Origin: a virus
Direction: 5' to 3' (one strand)
DNA: 60,060 bases
Virus record (IMG/VR): IMGVR_UViG_3300020201_000020
Location: 1-60,060 of that record
Part shown: positions 9,091 to 17,120 of the stretch, piece by piece
Layout of the letters: the number at the start of each line of letters is the position of its first letter
How positions within the stretch are numbered: the stretch's first letter is position 1
Position numbers and translations under genes: made by a program
Notes under the pieces: generated by a model
Database searches by the model: none
What the model saw: the letters and a program-made list of their open reading frames with translations, nothing else
Told to the model about the DNA's origin: nothing

Positions 9091-10103
9091 GTTACCTTGT
9101 CCTGTACTCAGACCTTCATATCCGTCCAGAGCGACTAGCAGACTGTGAAACCGTTCTGACCGAGGTTAAGAATATAGCTTTGAAGTATGCGAAGAAGGGT
9201 GATGTCACCATCGTAAACGGGGGCGACACTTTCAACACACGGGGGCTAATTAGAACCGTGTGCTTTGACCGTCTATATCACCATTATTCAGAGTGGGCGA
9301 AGCTGGGGCTAAAGCAAATCATTATCGTTGGAAACCATGACCAAGAGGATAAAGAGGGCGACATTCATCCTATGAGAATCTTTTCTACGTTTAAGGGCTG
9401 GCACGTTGTCGATAGGGCCATGAATATTGATGACGTGGTTTACTTCCCTTACATTGAAAAGAAAGACGTGAGGGCTGCTATCGACTCAGTCTCTACGAAG
9501 AGAAAGAAGCCTATAGCAATCACACATTGGGGCTTTATTGGGGCGCATAGGAATGATACGAACATCGACACAGACGGAATCCCGACAGAATGGATGTCCA
9601 AGTTTCACAAAGTCTTTAGTGGGCACTACCACTTTAGGAATGCCATCGACAATGTTCAATATATTGGTTCACCATTCCAACAGAACTTCGGCGAAATGTC
9701 TCAAGAGAAGGGCGTTCTCGTTTACGACACTGAAACTGACAAGGTTGTTTTCGAGCCGATTACTACGACTCCAAGGCATCATGAAGTGGTTTTAAAGTGG
9801 GAAGACGGTAAGGAAGTTTATGAAGGCCCTATGAAGGATATTCGTGAGATTGATTTCGTTCGTCTTAAAGTGATGGGCGACGTTGAAACGGTCAGCGGCT
9901 TCTCGAAAGAGAAGGCCATGAAGAAGATCAAAGCTAAAGAAATTAAAATAGATAGGCACATCAAAGAAAAAGCGTTCACACGTTTGAATCTTGAGGGGCA
10001 TGAGAAACTGGATCTAGGAACACTCATGGTGAAGTATGTAGACTTCATCGAAACAGACCTCAGCAAAATGAAGCTGAAGAAAGTGGGAGATTTATTTTGT
10101 TAG
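9087..10103 (+). CDS. sbcD: SbcD/gp47-like nuclease subunit (metallophosphoesterase)
   Basis: Mre11/SbcD-type calcineurin-like phosphoesterase, the nuclease half of the SbcCD (T4 gp46/gp47) complex. Metal-binding motifs appear in order: SDLH (D9, H11), NGGDTF (D47), GNHD (N83, H84), THWG, and GHYH (H180, H182). The length, 338 residues, is normal. Its ATG overlaps the preceding stop. The SbcC partner begins at 11401, separated from it by four small genes, including an HNH-like gene that may have invaded the operon. Confidence 0.95.
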   Translation: MSYLVLYSDLHIRPERLADCETVLTEVKNIALKYAKKGDVTIVNGGDTFNTRGLIRTVCFDRLYHHYSEWAKLGLKQIIIVGNHDQEDKEGDIHPMRIFSTFKGWHVVDRAMNIDDVVYFPYIEKKDVRAAIDSVSTKRKKPIAITHWGFIGAHRNDTNIDTDGIPTEWMSKFHKVFSGHYHFRNAIDNVQYIGSPFQQNFGEMSQEKGVLVYDTETDKVVFEPITTTPRHHEVVLKWEDGKEVYEGPMKDIREIDFVRLKVMGDVETVSGFSKEKAMKKIKAKEIKIDRHIKEKAFTRLNLEGHEKLDLGTLMVKYVDFIETDLSKMKLKKVGDLFC

Positions 10104-10261
10104 AAAAACTTTTTATATCCGCAGTCATGATTGGTATGTTGATCTTCTCCTTTAGACAGGGGTTCAAGATTGGAGCGAAGGAAGGCATCAAGCGAGGAGC
10201 GTTCGTGATTACTTGCCAGCCAGCTTTCAATAAAATGATTGGAGCGAACGATGAGCTTTAG
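10097..10261 (+). CDS. Small membrane protein
   Basis: A 54-residue frame starting with TTG at 10097, overlapping the sbcD stop, with GGGAG 7 bases upstream. Residues 5-19 (LFISAVMIGMLIFSF) form one hydrophobic segment followed by a basic stretch (RQGFKIGAKEGIKRG). It ends 10 bases inside the next gene. ATG 10127 is a possible later start. Function unknown. Confidence 0.6.
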   Translation: MLEKLFISAVMIGMLIFSFRQGFKIGAKEGIKRGAFVITCQPAFNKMIGANDEL

Positions 10262-10604
10262 AACTTTTGATTTTGAATGTCCTGAATGCGAATACCCAGA
10301 GGAACACACCTTCGACCTGCGTGGTATGAATGAAGAAGAAAAAGAAGCCACAATAATGTCAGGAATTAAATGTCCTAATTGTGACTTTGAAAACATGAAG
10401 CGGGTCTTCAGAACTTTCCCTGCCATAGGTCATGGCGGCGGAGATCGATCACTAAGCAATATTGAACGAATGAAGAAGTCGTTCCACGAACGATTCATCA
10501 AGAAAGAACTCGACGAGGTGAGACACCGTAAGGGTCGCTTGTATGACGATTCGATTCAAAGCGCAGCCGCTCAAAAGATTGAGGTAGAGAATGGAGAGAA
10601 ATAG
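10251..10604 (+). CDS. Zinc-ribbon protein (FmdB-like)
   Basis: A 117-residue protein with two CxxC pairs, CPEC at residues 9-12 and CPNC some 35 residues later, as in FmdB-type regulatory zinc ribbons. The rest is charged and helical. ATG 10251 has GGAG 6 bases upstream. Regulatory or structural role unknown; phages often carry such proteins near packaging or recombination genes. Confidence 0.75.
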   Translation: MSFRTFDFECPECEYPEEHTFDLRGMNEEEKEATIMSGIKCPNCDFENMKRVFRTFPAIGHGGGDRSLSNIERMKKSFHERFIKKELDEVRHRKGRLYDDSIQSAAAQKIEVENGEK

Positions 10605-11091
10605 TAAGGGACAATTTGTTCTTGGCAAGTGTGATGGCCCAAAGACTCACGGGCATACAGTAGAAGGGAAATGGACAAAAACATATTCAAAATGGAACGG
10701 CATGAGGACTCGGTGCGACCGGAAAAACGCTGAAAACTATCATCTATATGGCGGTAGGGGTATTTCTTACGATGTTAGCTGGAGTAAGTTTTCAAACTTT
10801 CTTAAAGATATGGGAGACTGTCCTTCTGGATACACGCTCGAAAGAAAAGATTCAAATAAGAACTATTCAAAGTCAAACTGTCGATGGGCGACCTCCAAGG
10901 AAAATCACAGGAATAGGTCTGTCACCGTATTCGTTGAATTTGAAGGCAAGAAAAGAGTATTGGCTGAACTTGTTGAGCTATATGGGCTTAGAGATTATAA
11001 AACTACTTGGTGCAATATATTCAAGAGAGGATGGAGCGTTAAAGATGCTCTTCTGAAGCCGTTGAGGAGACGAAGTGTTAAAGATGATTAA
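10591..11091 (+). CDS. HNH-like homing endonuclease candidate
   Basis: A 166-residue protein of the phage family marked by YGGRGI, then GYTLERKDSNKNY and NCRWAT. These proteins are usually described as HNH or AP2-type homing endonucleases; the nuclease core here is inferred from those conserved blocks. The C-terminus carries one copy of a small module ending RGWSVKDALLKP, which occurs twice in the protein at 51615-52268. It lies between two overlapping genes upstream of sbcC, typical of a free-standing mobile gene in a replication operon. Start ATG 10591 follows GAGG. Confidence 0.75.
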   Translation: MERNSKGQFVLGKCDGPKTHGHTVEGKWTKTYSKWNGMRTRCDRKNAENYHLYGGRGISYDVSWSKFSNFLKDMGDCPSGYTLERKDSNKNYSKSNCRWATSKENHRNRSVTVFVEFEGKKRVLAELVELYGLRDYKTTWCNIFKRGWSVKDALLKPLRRRSVKDD

Positions 11092-11425
11092 GAAATGGGT
11101 AAAGGAAAAAGTCTACGAGCAGACCGTTGATCACGGAAACGTGCAGCCACGCCTAGACTATAGGGATTGGTCGATCTTTTTCAACTCATGCGCCGGATTG
11201 ATCCAATATAAAGCAAAAGGGGTGCAAGACCTCGCAGATTTCAGAAACAATTGGGCCAATAAATTCCATATACTTGTAGACGCTCACGGCAGGGGCTTGG
11301 ACGTTACAGACAACTTCTTTAACCTATATGGCGATATTCTTCGCTCAAACGTACAAGTGAAGTACAAAGCTAATCTCCGCACAAGACTAAGGTTGAAGAA
11401 ATGTTATTTAAAGCGATTAATCTAA
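11075..11425 (+). CDS. Hypothetical protein upstream of sbcC
   Basis: A 116-residue protein with no recognised family. GAGGAG lies 5 bases before GTG 11075 but 14 bases before the ATG at 11084, so GTG is preferred. It overlaps the previous gene by 17 bases and sbcC by 25. The centre contains an aromatic-rich segment (RDWSIFFNSCAGLIQY) and the end is strongly basic. Confidence 0.7.
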   Translation: MLKMIKKWVKEKVYEQTVDHGNVQPRLDYRDWSIFFNSCAGLIQYKAKGVQDLADFRNNWANKFHILVDAHGRGLDVTDNFFNLYGDILRSNVQVKYKANLRTRLRLKKCYLKRLI

Positions 11426-14151
11426 AAAATTTCATGTCATTCCATAAGGAAACATTTTCAGACCTCGACAGAAGGGGCTTAACTCTTATTGAGGGGAAGA
11501 ATCTTGACGACGGAGACAGTAATGGTTCTGGGAAGTGCTTCGCTAAGGGTACAAAGGTTCTCATGTTTAGTGGGTTCTCTAAAAACGTAGAGGACGTTAT
11601 TGTTGGCGACCTACTTATGGGGCCAGACTCCAAAAAGAGGACGGTTACGGATCTCGGAAGAGGGAAGTCTGTCATGTATAAGATTACCCCAACCAAGGGA
11701 GAGTCTTTTACAGTTAATTCTGAACATATTCTTTATGGATACGATGCAAGAATTAAGAAAGATTTTAAAATAAAAACAAAGGACTATTTAGATCTCCCCG
11801 AGTGGAAGAAGAAGCTTTTGATGCTTAAAACTTGTGAAGGGATTGAGTATAAGGATTCTTACACTCAGCCGATCTCTCCCTACATCCTTGGAGCGTGGCT
11901 CGGAGATGGTCACTCTGATTGCTTTGCTGTAACTACGATGGACGACGAGCTTGATCAGGCGTTTAGACAGGAGTGTTTAGAGTGGGGGCTTCTAGTCAGA
12001 AAATGTCAGAAGAAAGGCAGCAAGGCTCGGACTCTTATCGCTCACAATAATTGGAACAACACTATAAACGCCACTATTCATTCGATGTGTTTGTTTGACA
12101 ATAAGCATATCCCGTACAGATATCAGATTAGTTCTAGGGCCAATAGGTTGGAGCTGTTAGCTGGGTTAATAGACACCGACGGTCACGCTGGTAGAAAAAC
12201 TCATTACGAAATATCTTTTGTGCATGAGAGATTGGCAGAAGACACGATAAGGCTTGCGAATTCTCTTGGTTTTTTTGCTTACGCTAGAGATAAGGTGGTC
12301 AAGGGTAAGACGTATAAGAGAATATCTATCGTGGGAGACATAACAGAAATACCAGTCAGGCTTGAAAGAAAGAAGTGCAGAAAGAAGAACTACGAGAAAG
12401 ATCACAGACATGTAGGGTTTAAAGTTGAAAGCGTTGGCAGAGGGGACTATTACGGATTTACTCTTAATGGAAACAATTTGTTTCTATTAGATAGCTTTTT
12501 TATTGCTCACAACAGTAGTCTTTGGGACGCAGTCAGCTTCGCACTGTTCGGCCATACCGTTAGGGGCCTAAAAGGTGACGACGTTGTTCATTGGAAATTT
12601 AAGAAAGAATGCGAAGTCCGTGTTGAGTTTGAATTCAAGGGTCAAACATGGGCGGTCGTTAGAACTCGCAAGCCTGACAGGTTCTACGTAGAGATAGACG
12701 GCAAGACTTATGAGCTTGGAACTACGGCGATGACGCAGCAGTGGTTGATCGACGCACTCGAAATTGATTATGACCTATTCCGTTCGACCGTTGTATTCGC
12801 TCAGGGCGAAACTTTCAACTTTGTGAATTCAACCAACAAGGAACAGAAGGAAGTCCTCTCTAAGATTATGAGGATTAGCTACGAAGCACGTTTGAACAAG
12901 GCCAAGGCAAAGATCAAGGATCTGAAAGAAAAGAAGTCTGACGTAGACAGGAACCTAACCGTGTTGAACTCGCACATCATAGAAGGGGAAGACTTCTTCA
13001 GTGATGAAATTGAAGACTGGGAAGCCTCACGTACGGCCAGAATTGATAGAAAGAAGAATGAGGCTAGGGATATCAAGAAGAAGCTCGAGGGACTAAAAGA
13101 CGACGACGCTTCAGTTATGGAAAAACAAATCAAAGAGAACACAGAAAAAATTGACCAGATACGAGCTAGAGGTGCTGACTATGTTACGAAAGCGGCAGAC
13201 CTTAGAGCAGAAGTAAAACAGGCGCAGAAGTATTTAGATAGTGCTGAAGACCTAATGAAGGCTCCTGAATGTCCTACGTGTGGGCATGACATTGATGGAC
13301 TAGCTCTTGCTGACAAGCTTCGCCACGTTGAATCTGAAATGGAGATCACAAAGGTTGAGCTCTTAAAGTGGGAAGAGAAGGTCATGTTATCTAATCAGGG
13401 ACAGGACAAGCTTTCAAAGTCTAGTCATGACCTACGAAACAAAGTGATGGTCGTTAAATTGGCGACGCAGCAGAGAGTCCTTTTAACCGAATCAGTTTCA
13501 GACATTCTTGAAGAAGTTAAAGAAATAAAGGCTGAAGAGAATCCGTGGTTCAAGAAGCGTGTTGGCGAACTAATTAAGCAGAAAGACATCAGGACTAAAA
13601 TAGCAGCATTCGAGAAGACCAAGGAGTCAGTTGATGCCATGATCCCTTACGTGGACTTCTGGGTTAACGCCTTCGGGGACTCGGGAATCAAGTCTTTCGT
13701 ATTTGACCTTGTGTGTGCAACTCTAACGACTAGAACCAATTACTACCTGAACATTCTCACCAGTGGGAAAGTTATAGTGACGTTTGACACTCAAAAGAAG
13801 ACAAAGTCTGGGGAAGTCCGTGAGAAGTTTGATTGCGAAATATTGGTCGACGGGAAAACCGTTAAGTATGACGCTTATTCTGGTGGCGAGAAGCGTAGAA
13901 TATCACTAGCGGTTGATCTTGCTCTTAGCGATCTAATGTCTGATTACTACGTTCAAACTTTTAACATAGTGGTTTTTGACGAGCAGGATTTACACCTCGA
14001 CCGACAGGGACGTGTTGCATATCTGAATCTATTAAAAGAAGTGGCGAAGACTAAGCATGTTTTTGTCGTTGCTCATGACACTGAATTTAAGGCAACATTT
14101 GACGACGTATTAATTATTCAGAAACGTGACGGCATTTCCGCTGTCATTTGA
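11401..14151 (+). CDS. sbcC: SbcC/gp46-like SMC-type ATPase with intein
   Basis: Rad50/SbcC ATPase, partner of SbcD. The N-terminal P-loop (DSNGSGK) is interrupted by an intein at residue 46; after splicing it reads GSNGSGKSSLWDAV. A long coiled coil follows, with the zinc hook CPTC at about residue 624 in its middle. The C-terminus has the ABC signature (YSGGEKRRISLAVDLA) and Walker B (NIVVFDEQDLHLD). Of 916 residues, 326 are intein, leaving 590, close to T4 gp46. Expected complex: an SbcC2-SbcD2 exonuclease for recombination or host DNA breakdown. Confidence 0.95.
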   Translation: MLFKAINLKNFMSFHKETFSDLDRRGLTLIEGKNLDDGDSNGSGKCFAKGTKVLMFSGFSKNVEDVIVGDLLMGPDSKKRTVTDLGRGKSVMYKITPTKGESFTVNSEHILYGYDARIKKDFKIKTKDYLDLPEWKKKLLMLKTCEGIEYKDSYTQPISPYILGAWLGDGHSDCFAVTTMDDELDQAFRQECLEWGLLVRKCQKKGSKARTLIAHNNWNNTINATIHSMCLFDNKHIPYRYQISSRANRLELLAGLIDTDGHAGRKTHYEISFVHERLAEDTIRLANSLGFFAYARDKVVKGKTYKRISIVGDITEIPVRLERKKCRKKNYEKDHRHVGFKVESVGRGDYYGFTLNGNNLFLLDSFFIAHNSSLWDAVSFALFGHTVRGLKGDDVVHWKFKKECEVRVEFEFKGQTWAVVRTRKPDRFYVEIDGKTYELGTTAMTQQWLIDALEIDYDLFRSTVVFAQGETFNFVNSTNKEQKEVLSKIMRISYEARLNKAKAKIKDLKEKKSDVDRNLTVLNSHIIEGEDFFSDEIEDWEASRTARIDRKKNEARDIKKKLEGLKDDDASVMEKQIKENTEKIDQIRARGADYVTKAADLRAEVKQAQKYLDSAEDLMKAPECPTCGHDIDGLALADKLRHVESEMEITKVELLKWEEKVMLSNQGQDKLSKSSHDLRNKVMVVKLATQQRVLLTESVSDILEEVKEIKAEENPWFKKRVGELIKQKDIRTKIAAFEKTKESVDAMIPYVDFWVNAFGDSGIKSFVFDLVCATLTTRTNYYLNILTSGKVIVTFDTQKKTKSGEVREKFDCEILVDGKTVKYDAYSGGEKRRISLAVDLALSDLMSDYYVQTFNIVVFDEQDLHLDRQGRVAYLNLLKEVAKTKHVFVVAHDTEFKATFDDVLIIQKRDGISAVI
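11536..12513 (+). mobile_element. Intein in SbcC P-loop, LAGLIDADG type
   Basis: A 326-residue intein from Cys46 (CFAKGTKVLMFSG) to Asn371 (FFIAHN) with Ser at +1. Block B is FTVNSEHIL. Two LAGLIDADG helices are readable, ILGAWLGDGHSD and LLAGLIDTDGHAG, both with the acidic residue, so the endonuclease may be active. It splits the Walker A lysine from its serine, so ATPase activity needs splicing. Confidence 0.95.
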
Positions 14152-14155
14152 TCTA

Positions 14156-14191
14156 CTAGAAACATCTAGTAAATTTACTAGATATAACTAG
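14156..14191. promoter_or_regulatory. Symmetric CTAG array, probable operator
   Basis: Four CTAG words at 14156, 14166, 14178 and 14188 are spaced 10, 12 and 10 bases apart and are symmetric about 14173.5. The inner 20 bases (14164-14183) form a perfect palindrome. The array fills the gap between sbcC and the basic-peptide gene and ends 15 bases before that start codon. About one helical turn between words suggests binding of a dimeric or tetrameric protein on one DNA face (inference). Confidence 0.6.
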
Positions 14192-14205
14192 CAACAGGAG
14201 GGCTT

Positions 14206-14364
14206 ATGCCTACAACGAAGAAGACAGCTGGAAAGACAGCAAAGAAAGCAGCTAAGAAAACCGTTGCGAAGAAGACTATGAAGGCTTCAGCAAAGAAGAA
14301 TGTGAAGACTCCACTTGTTAATTCTAAAAACAGTGCTGTGAACACAGCTACAGCAGCAGTTTAA
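14206..14364 (+). CDS. Basic Lys/Ala-rich histone-H1-like peptide
   Basis: A 52-residue protein made mostly of K, A and T (MPTTKKTAGKTAKKAAKK...), resembling H1/Hc1-type DNA-compacting tails. AGGAGG lies 4-5 bases before the ATG. It is expected to bind DNA nonspecifically. It sits alone behind the symmetric CTAG array, so it may be separately regulated. A short lysine-rich peptide can also be a virion or host-chromatin factor; the sequence does not decide. Confidence 0.75.
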   Translation: MPTTKKTAGKTAKKAAKKTVAKKTMKASAKKNVKTPLVNSKNSAVNTATAAV

Positions 14365-14374
14365 GGAGCATCCC

Positions 14375-14854
14375 ATCAACGAAAAACAGTTCAACTCGGA
14401 AGTGGTTAAGTCTCTTAAAAGCGCAGGATTCTGGGCCTATAAGATTGCTGACTCCCCTGCTAGTTGGACTGCTTCCGTTACCCGCTTCACGCCGGAAAAA
14501 CCCGCCGACATTATCGCCTGTACCAAGTCCGGCAGGTTTATGCTGATAGAAAGTAAGCAGTTTAAGAAATGGCAGGGCTTCTATCAGACGGCGATGCGGG
14601 ACAATCAGATGAAAGCTTTAGACGACACTACTGCCATGGGCGGGAAGGGTTACGTCTTCGTGAACATACGAATCGCCAAGGAAAAAGCTAAAGGAATCGC
14701 TCTAGAGAATTGGGTTGTTATATTCAGTTGGAAACGATTCGGGCAGCGCATACGCAACGAGGGCTTCACTATTAAAGAAATGAAAGACAAGAGTTTTGGC
14801 ATTTGGATTAAAGGATCGAAGGGCGAGTTTGATCTAACGGATTGGCTCCCATGA
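14375..14854 (+). CDS. RecU-like Holliday junction resolvase (PD-(D/E)xK)
   Basis: Small nuclease of the RecU / PBP-related factor A type. The catalytic core is seen as PADIIA (D45) and LIESKQ (E59, K61). It probably resolves recombination junctions before packaging. The start is odd: AAGGAG (14363-14368) lies 6 bases before ATC 14375, and the frame between ATC and the first normal start, GTG 14402, encodes NEKQFNSEV, which looks like the family's N-terminal helix. I therefore favour an AUC start giving 159 residues. GTG 14402 would give 150 residues without a ribosome site at normal distance. Confidence 0.8.
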   Translation: MNEKQFNSEVVKSLKSAGFWAYKIADSPASWTASVTRFTPEKPADIIACTKSGRFMLIESKQFKKWQGFYQTAMRDNQMKALDDTTAMGGKGYVFVNIRIAKEKAKGIALENWVVIFSWKRFGQRIRNEGFTIKEMKDKSFGIWIKGSKGEFDLTDWLP

Positions 14855-15165
14855 ATATTCAAGACACATTGAACAACATTAGCGACGGCATAGCATCAGC
14901 AGACGACATGGTTGAAAGAATGACCTACATGATGTTCGGCTCGGTTGTCACGACAACTAAGGGCTTCGAGAACGTAGAAATCAAACTGGACGCAGACTCG
15001 CAAAGGGTCTTTATATGTATCTCCCTAAGATGGTTCGCTAAACATAAGCGGCTTGAAGGCGTTAGGAAGTACTGGTTGGCCAAAGCAGAAAGACGTGTGC
15101 AGAAGTATGTACCTCATGGCTGGAGAGTGCTTTTATATTATAAACAGGGAGAAGAACGTGAATGA
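14851..15165 (+). CDS. Hypothetical protein
   Basis: A 104-residue protein starting at ATG 14851 in an ATGA overlap with the resolvase gene. The second half is basic with aromatic residues (RRVQKYVPHGWRVLLYYK), which suggests nucleic-acid contact, but no family was recognised. Confidence 0.7.
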   Translation: MNIQDTLNNISDGIASADDMVERMTYMMFGSVVTTTKGFENVEIKLDADSQRVFICISLRWFAKHKRLEGVRKYWLAKAERRVQKYVPHGWRVLLYYKQGEERE

Positions 15166-15358
15166 AATGATCGAAGAAATTAGAAGAATGGTTCAGAAGC
15201 ATCTTAAGCTTGCGAACCCATTAGTGTTGGAAACAGTTTTGATTTTGGATGTGTTAGCGACGATGGCAGATAGGATTCAGCAGTTAGAGAACAGAATGGC
15301 AGACAAGGGAGCAGCGAATGGAAGTAAGAAAGAAGAAAGTGGTCTCAACATCGGGTGA
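15158..15358 (+). CDS. Small hypothetical protein
   Basis: A 66-residue protein. GTG 15158 is chosen since AGGGAGAAGAAC directly precedes it; it overlaps the previous stop by 8 bases. It contains a hydrophobic helix (LVLETVLILDVLATM) that may be a membrane segment or a packed coiled coil, then a Glu/Lys tail. Confidence 0.6.
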   Translation: MNEMIEEIRRMVQKHLKLANPLVLETVLILDVLATMADRIQQLENRMADKGAANGSKKEESGLNIG

Positions 15359-15713
15359 AGCTAAGAAATTCGTGGTGTTAATCATTAGAATGATCAACAG
15401 CAATGAGCGAGCGTTCTTCGCTAAGTTCATGGAAGACTTTAGAGAATTAAATGGAAAGCATCAGGGAGGACTCTTACGCTTCCTGTCAGAGCGGTGCGAT
15501 CAAAAAAAGTGGAAAGATCGTTTGGACGATACTACAATGTATAACGATGTAATACGTTCAGTCTTGTTTCACTATAGCGGCAGAGATGAATTGGGTCAGC
15601 CTTCTAAGAAAGAATTGGCCCACGCTCTCCGGGAATATATCGATTCGGCTGAGTTTAAATCAGTTGAAGATGGCGATCATGAAATATTTGGAACAGCACT
15701 TGGAACAATATAA
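15318..15713 (+). CDS. Hypothetical protein
   Basis: A 131-residue soluble, helical protein. GGGAGCAGCG precedes ATG 15318. It overlaps the previous gene by 41 bases. The N-terminus is basic (MEVRKKK), the rest mixed charge. No family recognised. Confidence 0.7.
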   Translation: MEVRKKKVVSTSGEAKKFVVLIIRMINSNERAFFAKFMEDFRELNGKHQGGLLRFLSERCDQKKWKDRLDDTTMYNDVIRSVLFHYSGRDELGQPSKKELAHALREYIDSAEFKSVEDGDHEIFGTALGTI

Positions 15714-15722
15714 GGAGTAATT

Positions 15723-15959
15723 ATGTTTGAGACACACAAGTTGAATGAAAACGGTTTTAAAGAAATGAACGCTTACAAGACTAAGATGAGCGAAGCGGTC
15801 TCGGAAGTCATGGAGCTGATGGAAGATGGCAGAGAAAAATCTATTTTCAAGACAAAGATAGAAGAGGCCGTCTTCTTTGGTGCCAAAGCTATCGCCGGAA
15901 AGGCTGAAAATTTTACAGAAATTATTAACTACCCAGAAGTTTCAAAAGGATTAATCTAA
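15723..15959 (+). CDS. Small hypothetical protein
   Basis: A 78-residue helical protein. AAGGAG stands 6 bases before ATG 15723. Its stop shares the A of the next start (TAATG), implying coupled translation. No known motif. Confidence 0.7.
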   Translation: MFETHKLNENGFKEMNAYKTKMSEAVSEVMELMEDGREKSIFKTKIEEAVFFGAKAIAGKAENFTEIINYPEVSKGLI

Positions 15960-16609
15960 TGCAACAAACCAAGTTTGACGAATTAAAAGGTGAACTCAGT
16001 GTTTTGGCAACAAAGACGGCTGCACAGCATAGACTGGCGCAATCTTCTTTAGTGCTTTTAAAGAACATCGACGCACGCATTGAAGGGATCAAAGATCTTC
16101 TAACGGCAGCGAACGTCTTCACAGAAGACCAGTATCAAGACGCTGTAGACTCTAAGCTGGGCTTGAGACGTAAAGCCGATCACGAAACAATTGAGCTTTC
16201 AGACGTGTGTTGGGTCTCTTACGAAGCCGAAATTGAGGGCGTGAAAGACATTCAGAAGGAAGGCGGTCTTCCTATCCGTGTTGGTTCAAACGCTGTGATG
16301 TTCGAGTCGGCATTGATCGGCAAGGGTGTGAACGAGAAGGGGATTGTCTACGAGGGAACTTGGAAAGAGCAGAACCCTGCAGACCTTTCAAAATCAATTG
16401 AACGTAAAATCAAATTCACTATTGACGTGAACAGAGTCAAAACGAGGAGCTTAAATGGAACAGGAAACGGAATCTCAGATGACATCGACAGAGCTGATGG
16501 AAACGGTGGAGAAAACAGCGACATCGCCATGTTTGAATCTGGCACTGACTCTGAAGGACTTGGACTCACAGATGGAGACAACGATCAAGCTCAACATTCT
16601 GAACAATGA
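15959..16609 (+). CDS. Hypothetical protein with acidic C-terminal tail
   Basis: A 216-residue protein. The first 70 residues look like a helical coiled coil, the middle (residues 75-160) is beta-rich (VCWVSYEAEIEGV, VGSNAVMFESALIGKG), and the last 55 are acidic and Gly/Asp-rich. The tail lies in the stretch that also encodes the start of the next gene in another frame, so its low complexity may reflect that double use. Confidence 0.7.
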   Translation: MQQTKFDELKGELSVLATKTAAQHRLAQSSLVLLKNIDARIEGIKDLLTAANVFTEDQYQDAVDSKLGLRRKADHETIELSDVCWVSYEAEIEGVKDIQKEGGLPIRVGSNAVMFESALIGKGVNEKGIVYEGTWKEQNPADLSKSIERKIKFTIDVNRVKTRSLNGTGNGISDDIDRADGNGGENSDIAMFESGTDSEGLGLTDGDNDQAQHSEQ

Positions 16610-16724
16610 TGAAGCCGTGGTAGCTCAAGAGGCTATTCGAGCGATCATTGCAGGGCTTCAGGACATTAAGGCCATTGACGGCAAACAACTAGAGGGTAGA
16701 AAATGGATAACGATAAAAGACTAG
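16455..16724 (+). CDS. Nested hypothetical gene, 155-base overlap
   Basis: An 89-residue protein in the +1 frame relative to the preceding gene, overlapping it by 155 bases. It is supported by a strong site, AGGAGC, 4 bases before ATG 16455. The non-overlapping part encodes a helix (VAQEAIRAIIAGLQDIKAI). Function unknown. Confidence 0.6.
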   Translation: MEQETESQMTSTELMETVEKTATSPCLNLALTLKDLDSQMETTIKLNILNNDEAVVAQEAIRAIIAGLQDIKAIDGKQLEGRKWITIKD

Positions 16725-16870
16725 AACAGGATCAGGACTTGAAACATCAGAAGCCTGAAGAGACGGACAATCTTCAAAAGTCTGAACGTCCTAACAAAGA
16801 CTATTGTAAAGATCGTGGGATCGATCAAGACACCCAAGGCAAAGAAAAGAAAGATGAAGAAAAAGTTTAA
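16703..16870 (+). CDS. Small highly charged protein
   Basis: A 55-residue frame starting at ATG 16703, preceded by AGAGGG. It is rich in D, E, K and Q, with no hydrophobic core (EEKKDEEKV end), so it is probably disordered. It overlaps genes on both sides. A strong hairpin begins 5 bases after its stop. Confidence 0.5.
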   Translation: MDNDKRLEQDQDLKHQKPEETDNLQKSERPNKDYCKDRGIDQDTQGKEKKDEEKV

Positions 16871-17120
16871 GAAGGTGCCCCTCATTAATTTGGGGGGCAA
16901 TTTTAAGTTAGGCGACAACTCTCAAATCATTATTCAGCGCATGAAGCAGGACGAATTGCTCGTGCAGAACATGGATTCGGATTTTAATATAACTCTAAGC
17001 CCATCAGAAAATAAGATCACTATTGAGATAAACAACTTCAATCTTGGAGATGCTCTCGTTTTGTTTGATGACAAGGGTATCGCAGAAAAGAAGGTTGTTC
17101 ATGGAAGAGATGGTAATTAA
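16854..17120 (+). CDS. Hypothetical basic-headed beta protein
   Basis: An 88-residue protein starting MKKKFKKVP; the body looks beta-rich (INLGGNFKLGDNSQIIIQ, SENKITIEINNFNL). The ribosome site before ATG 16854 is weak and lies inside the previous gene. A GC-rich hairpin (16876-16899) falls in codons 8-16, which could reduce its expression. Confidence 0.55.
   Translation: MKKKFKKVPLINLGGNFKLGDNSQIIIQRMKQDELLVQNMDSDFNITLSPSENKITIEINNFNLGDALVLFDDKGIAEKKVVHGRDGN
16876..16899. terminator. GC-rich hairpin, possible terminator or attenuator
   Basis: TGCCCCTC pairs with GGGGGGCA (one G-U) around an 8-base AT-rich loop and is followed by ATTTTAA. It lies just after the stop of the 16703 gene and inside the 5' part of the 16854 gene. 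The trailing T run is short, so termination may be partial. Confidence 0.4.
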
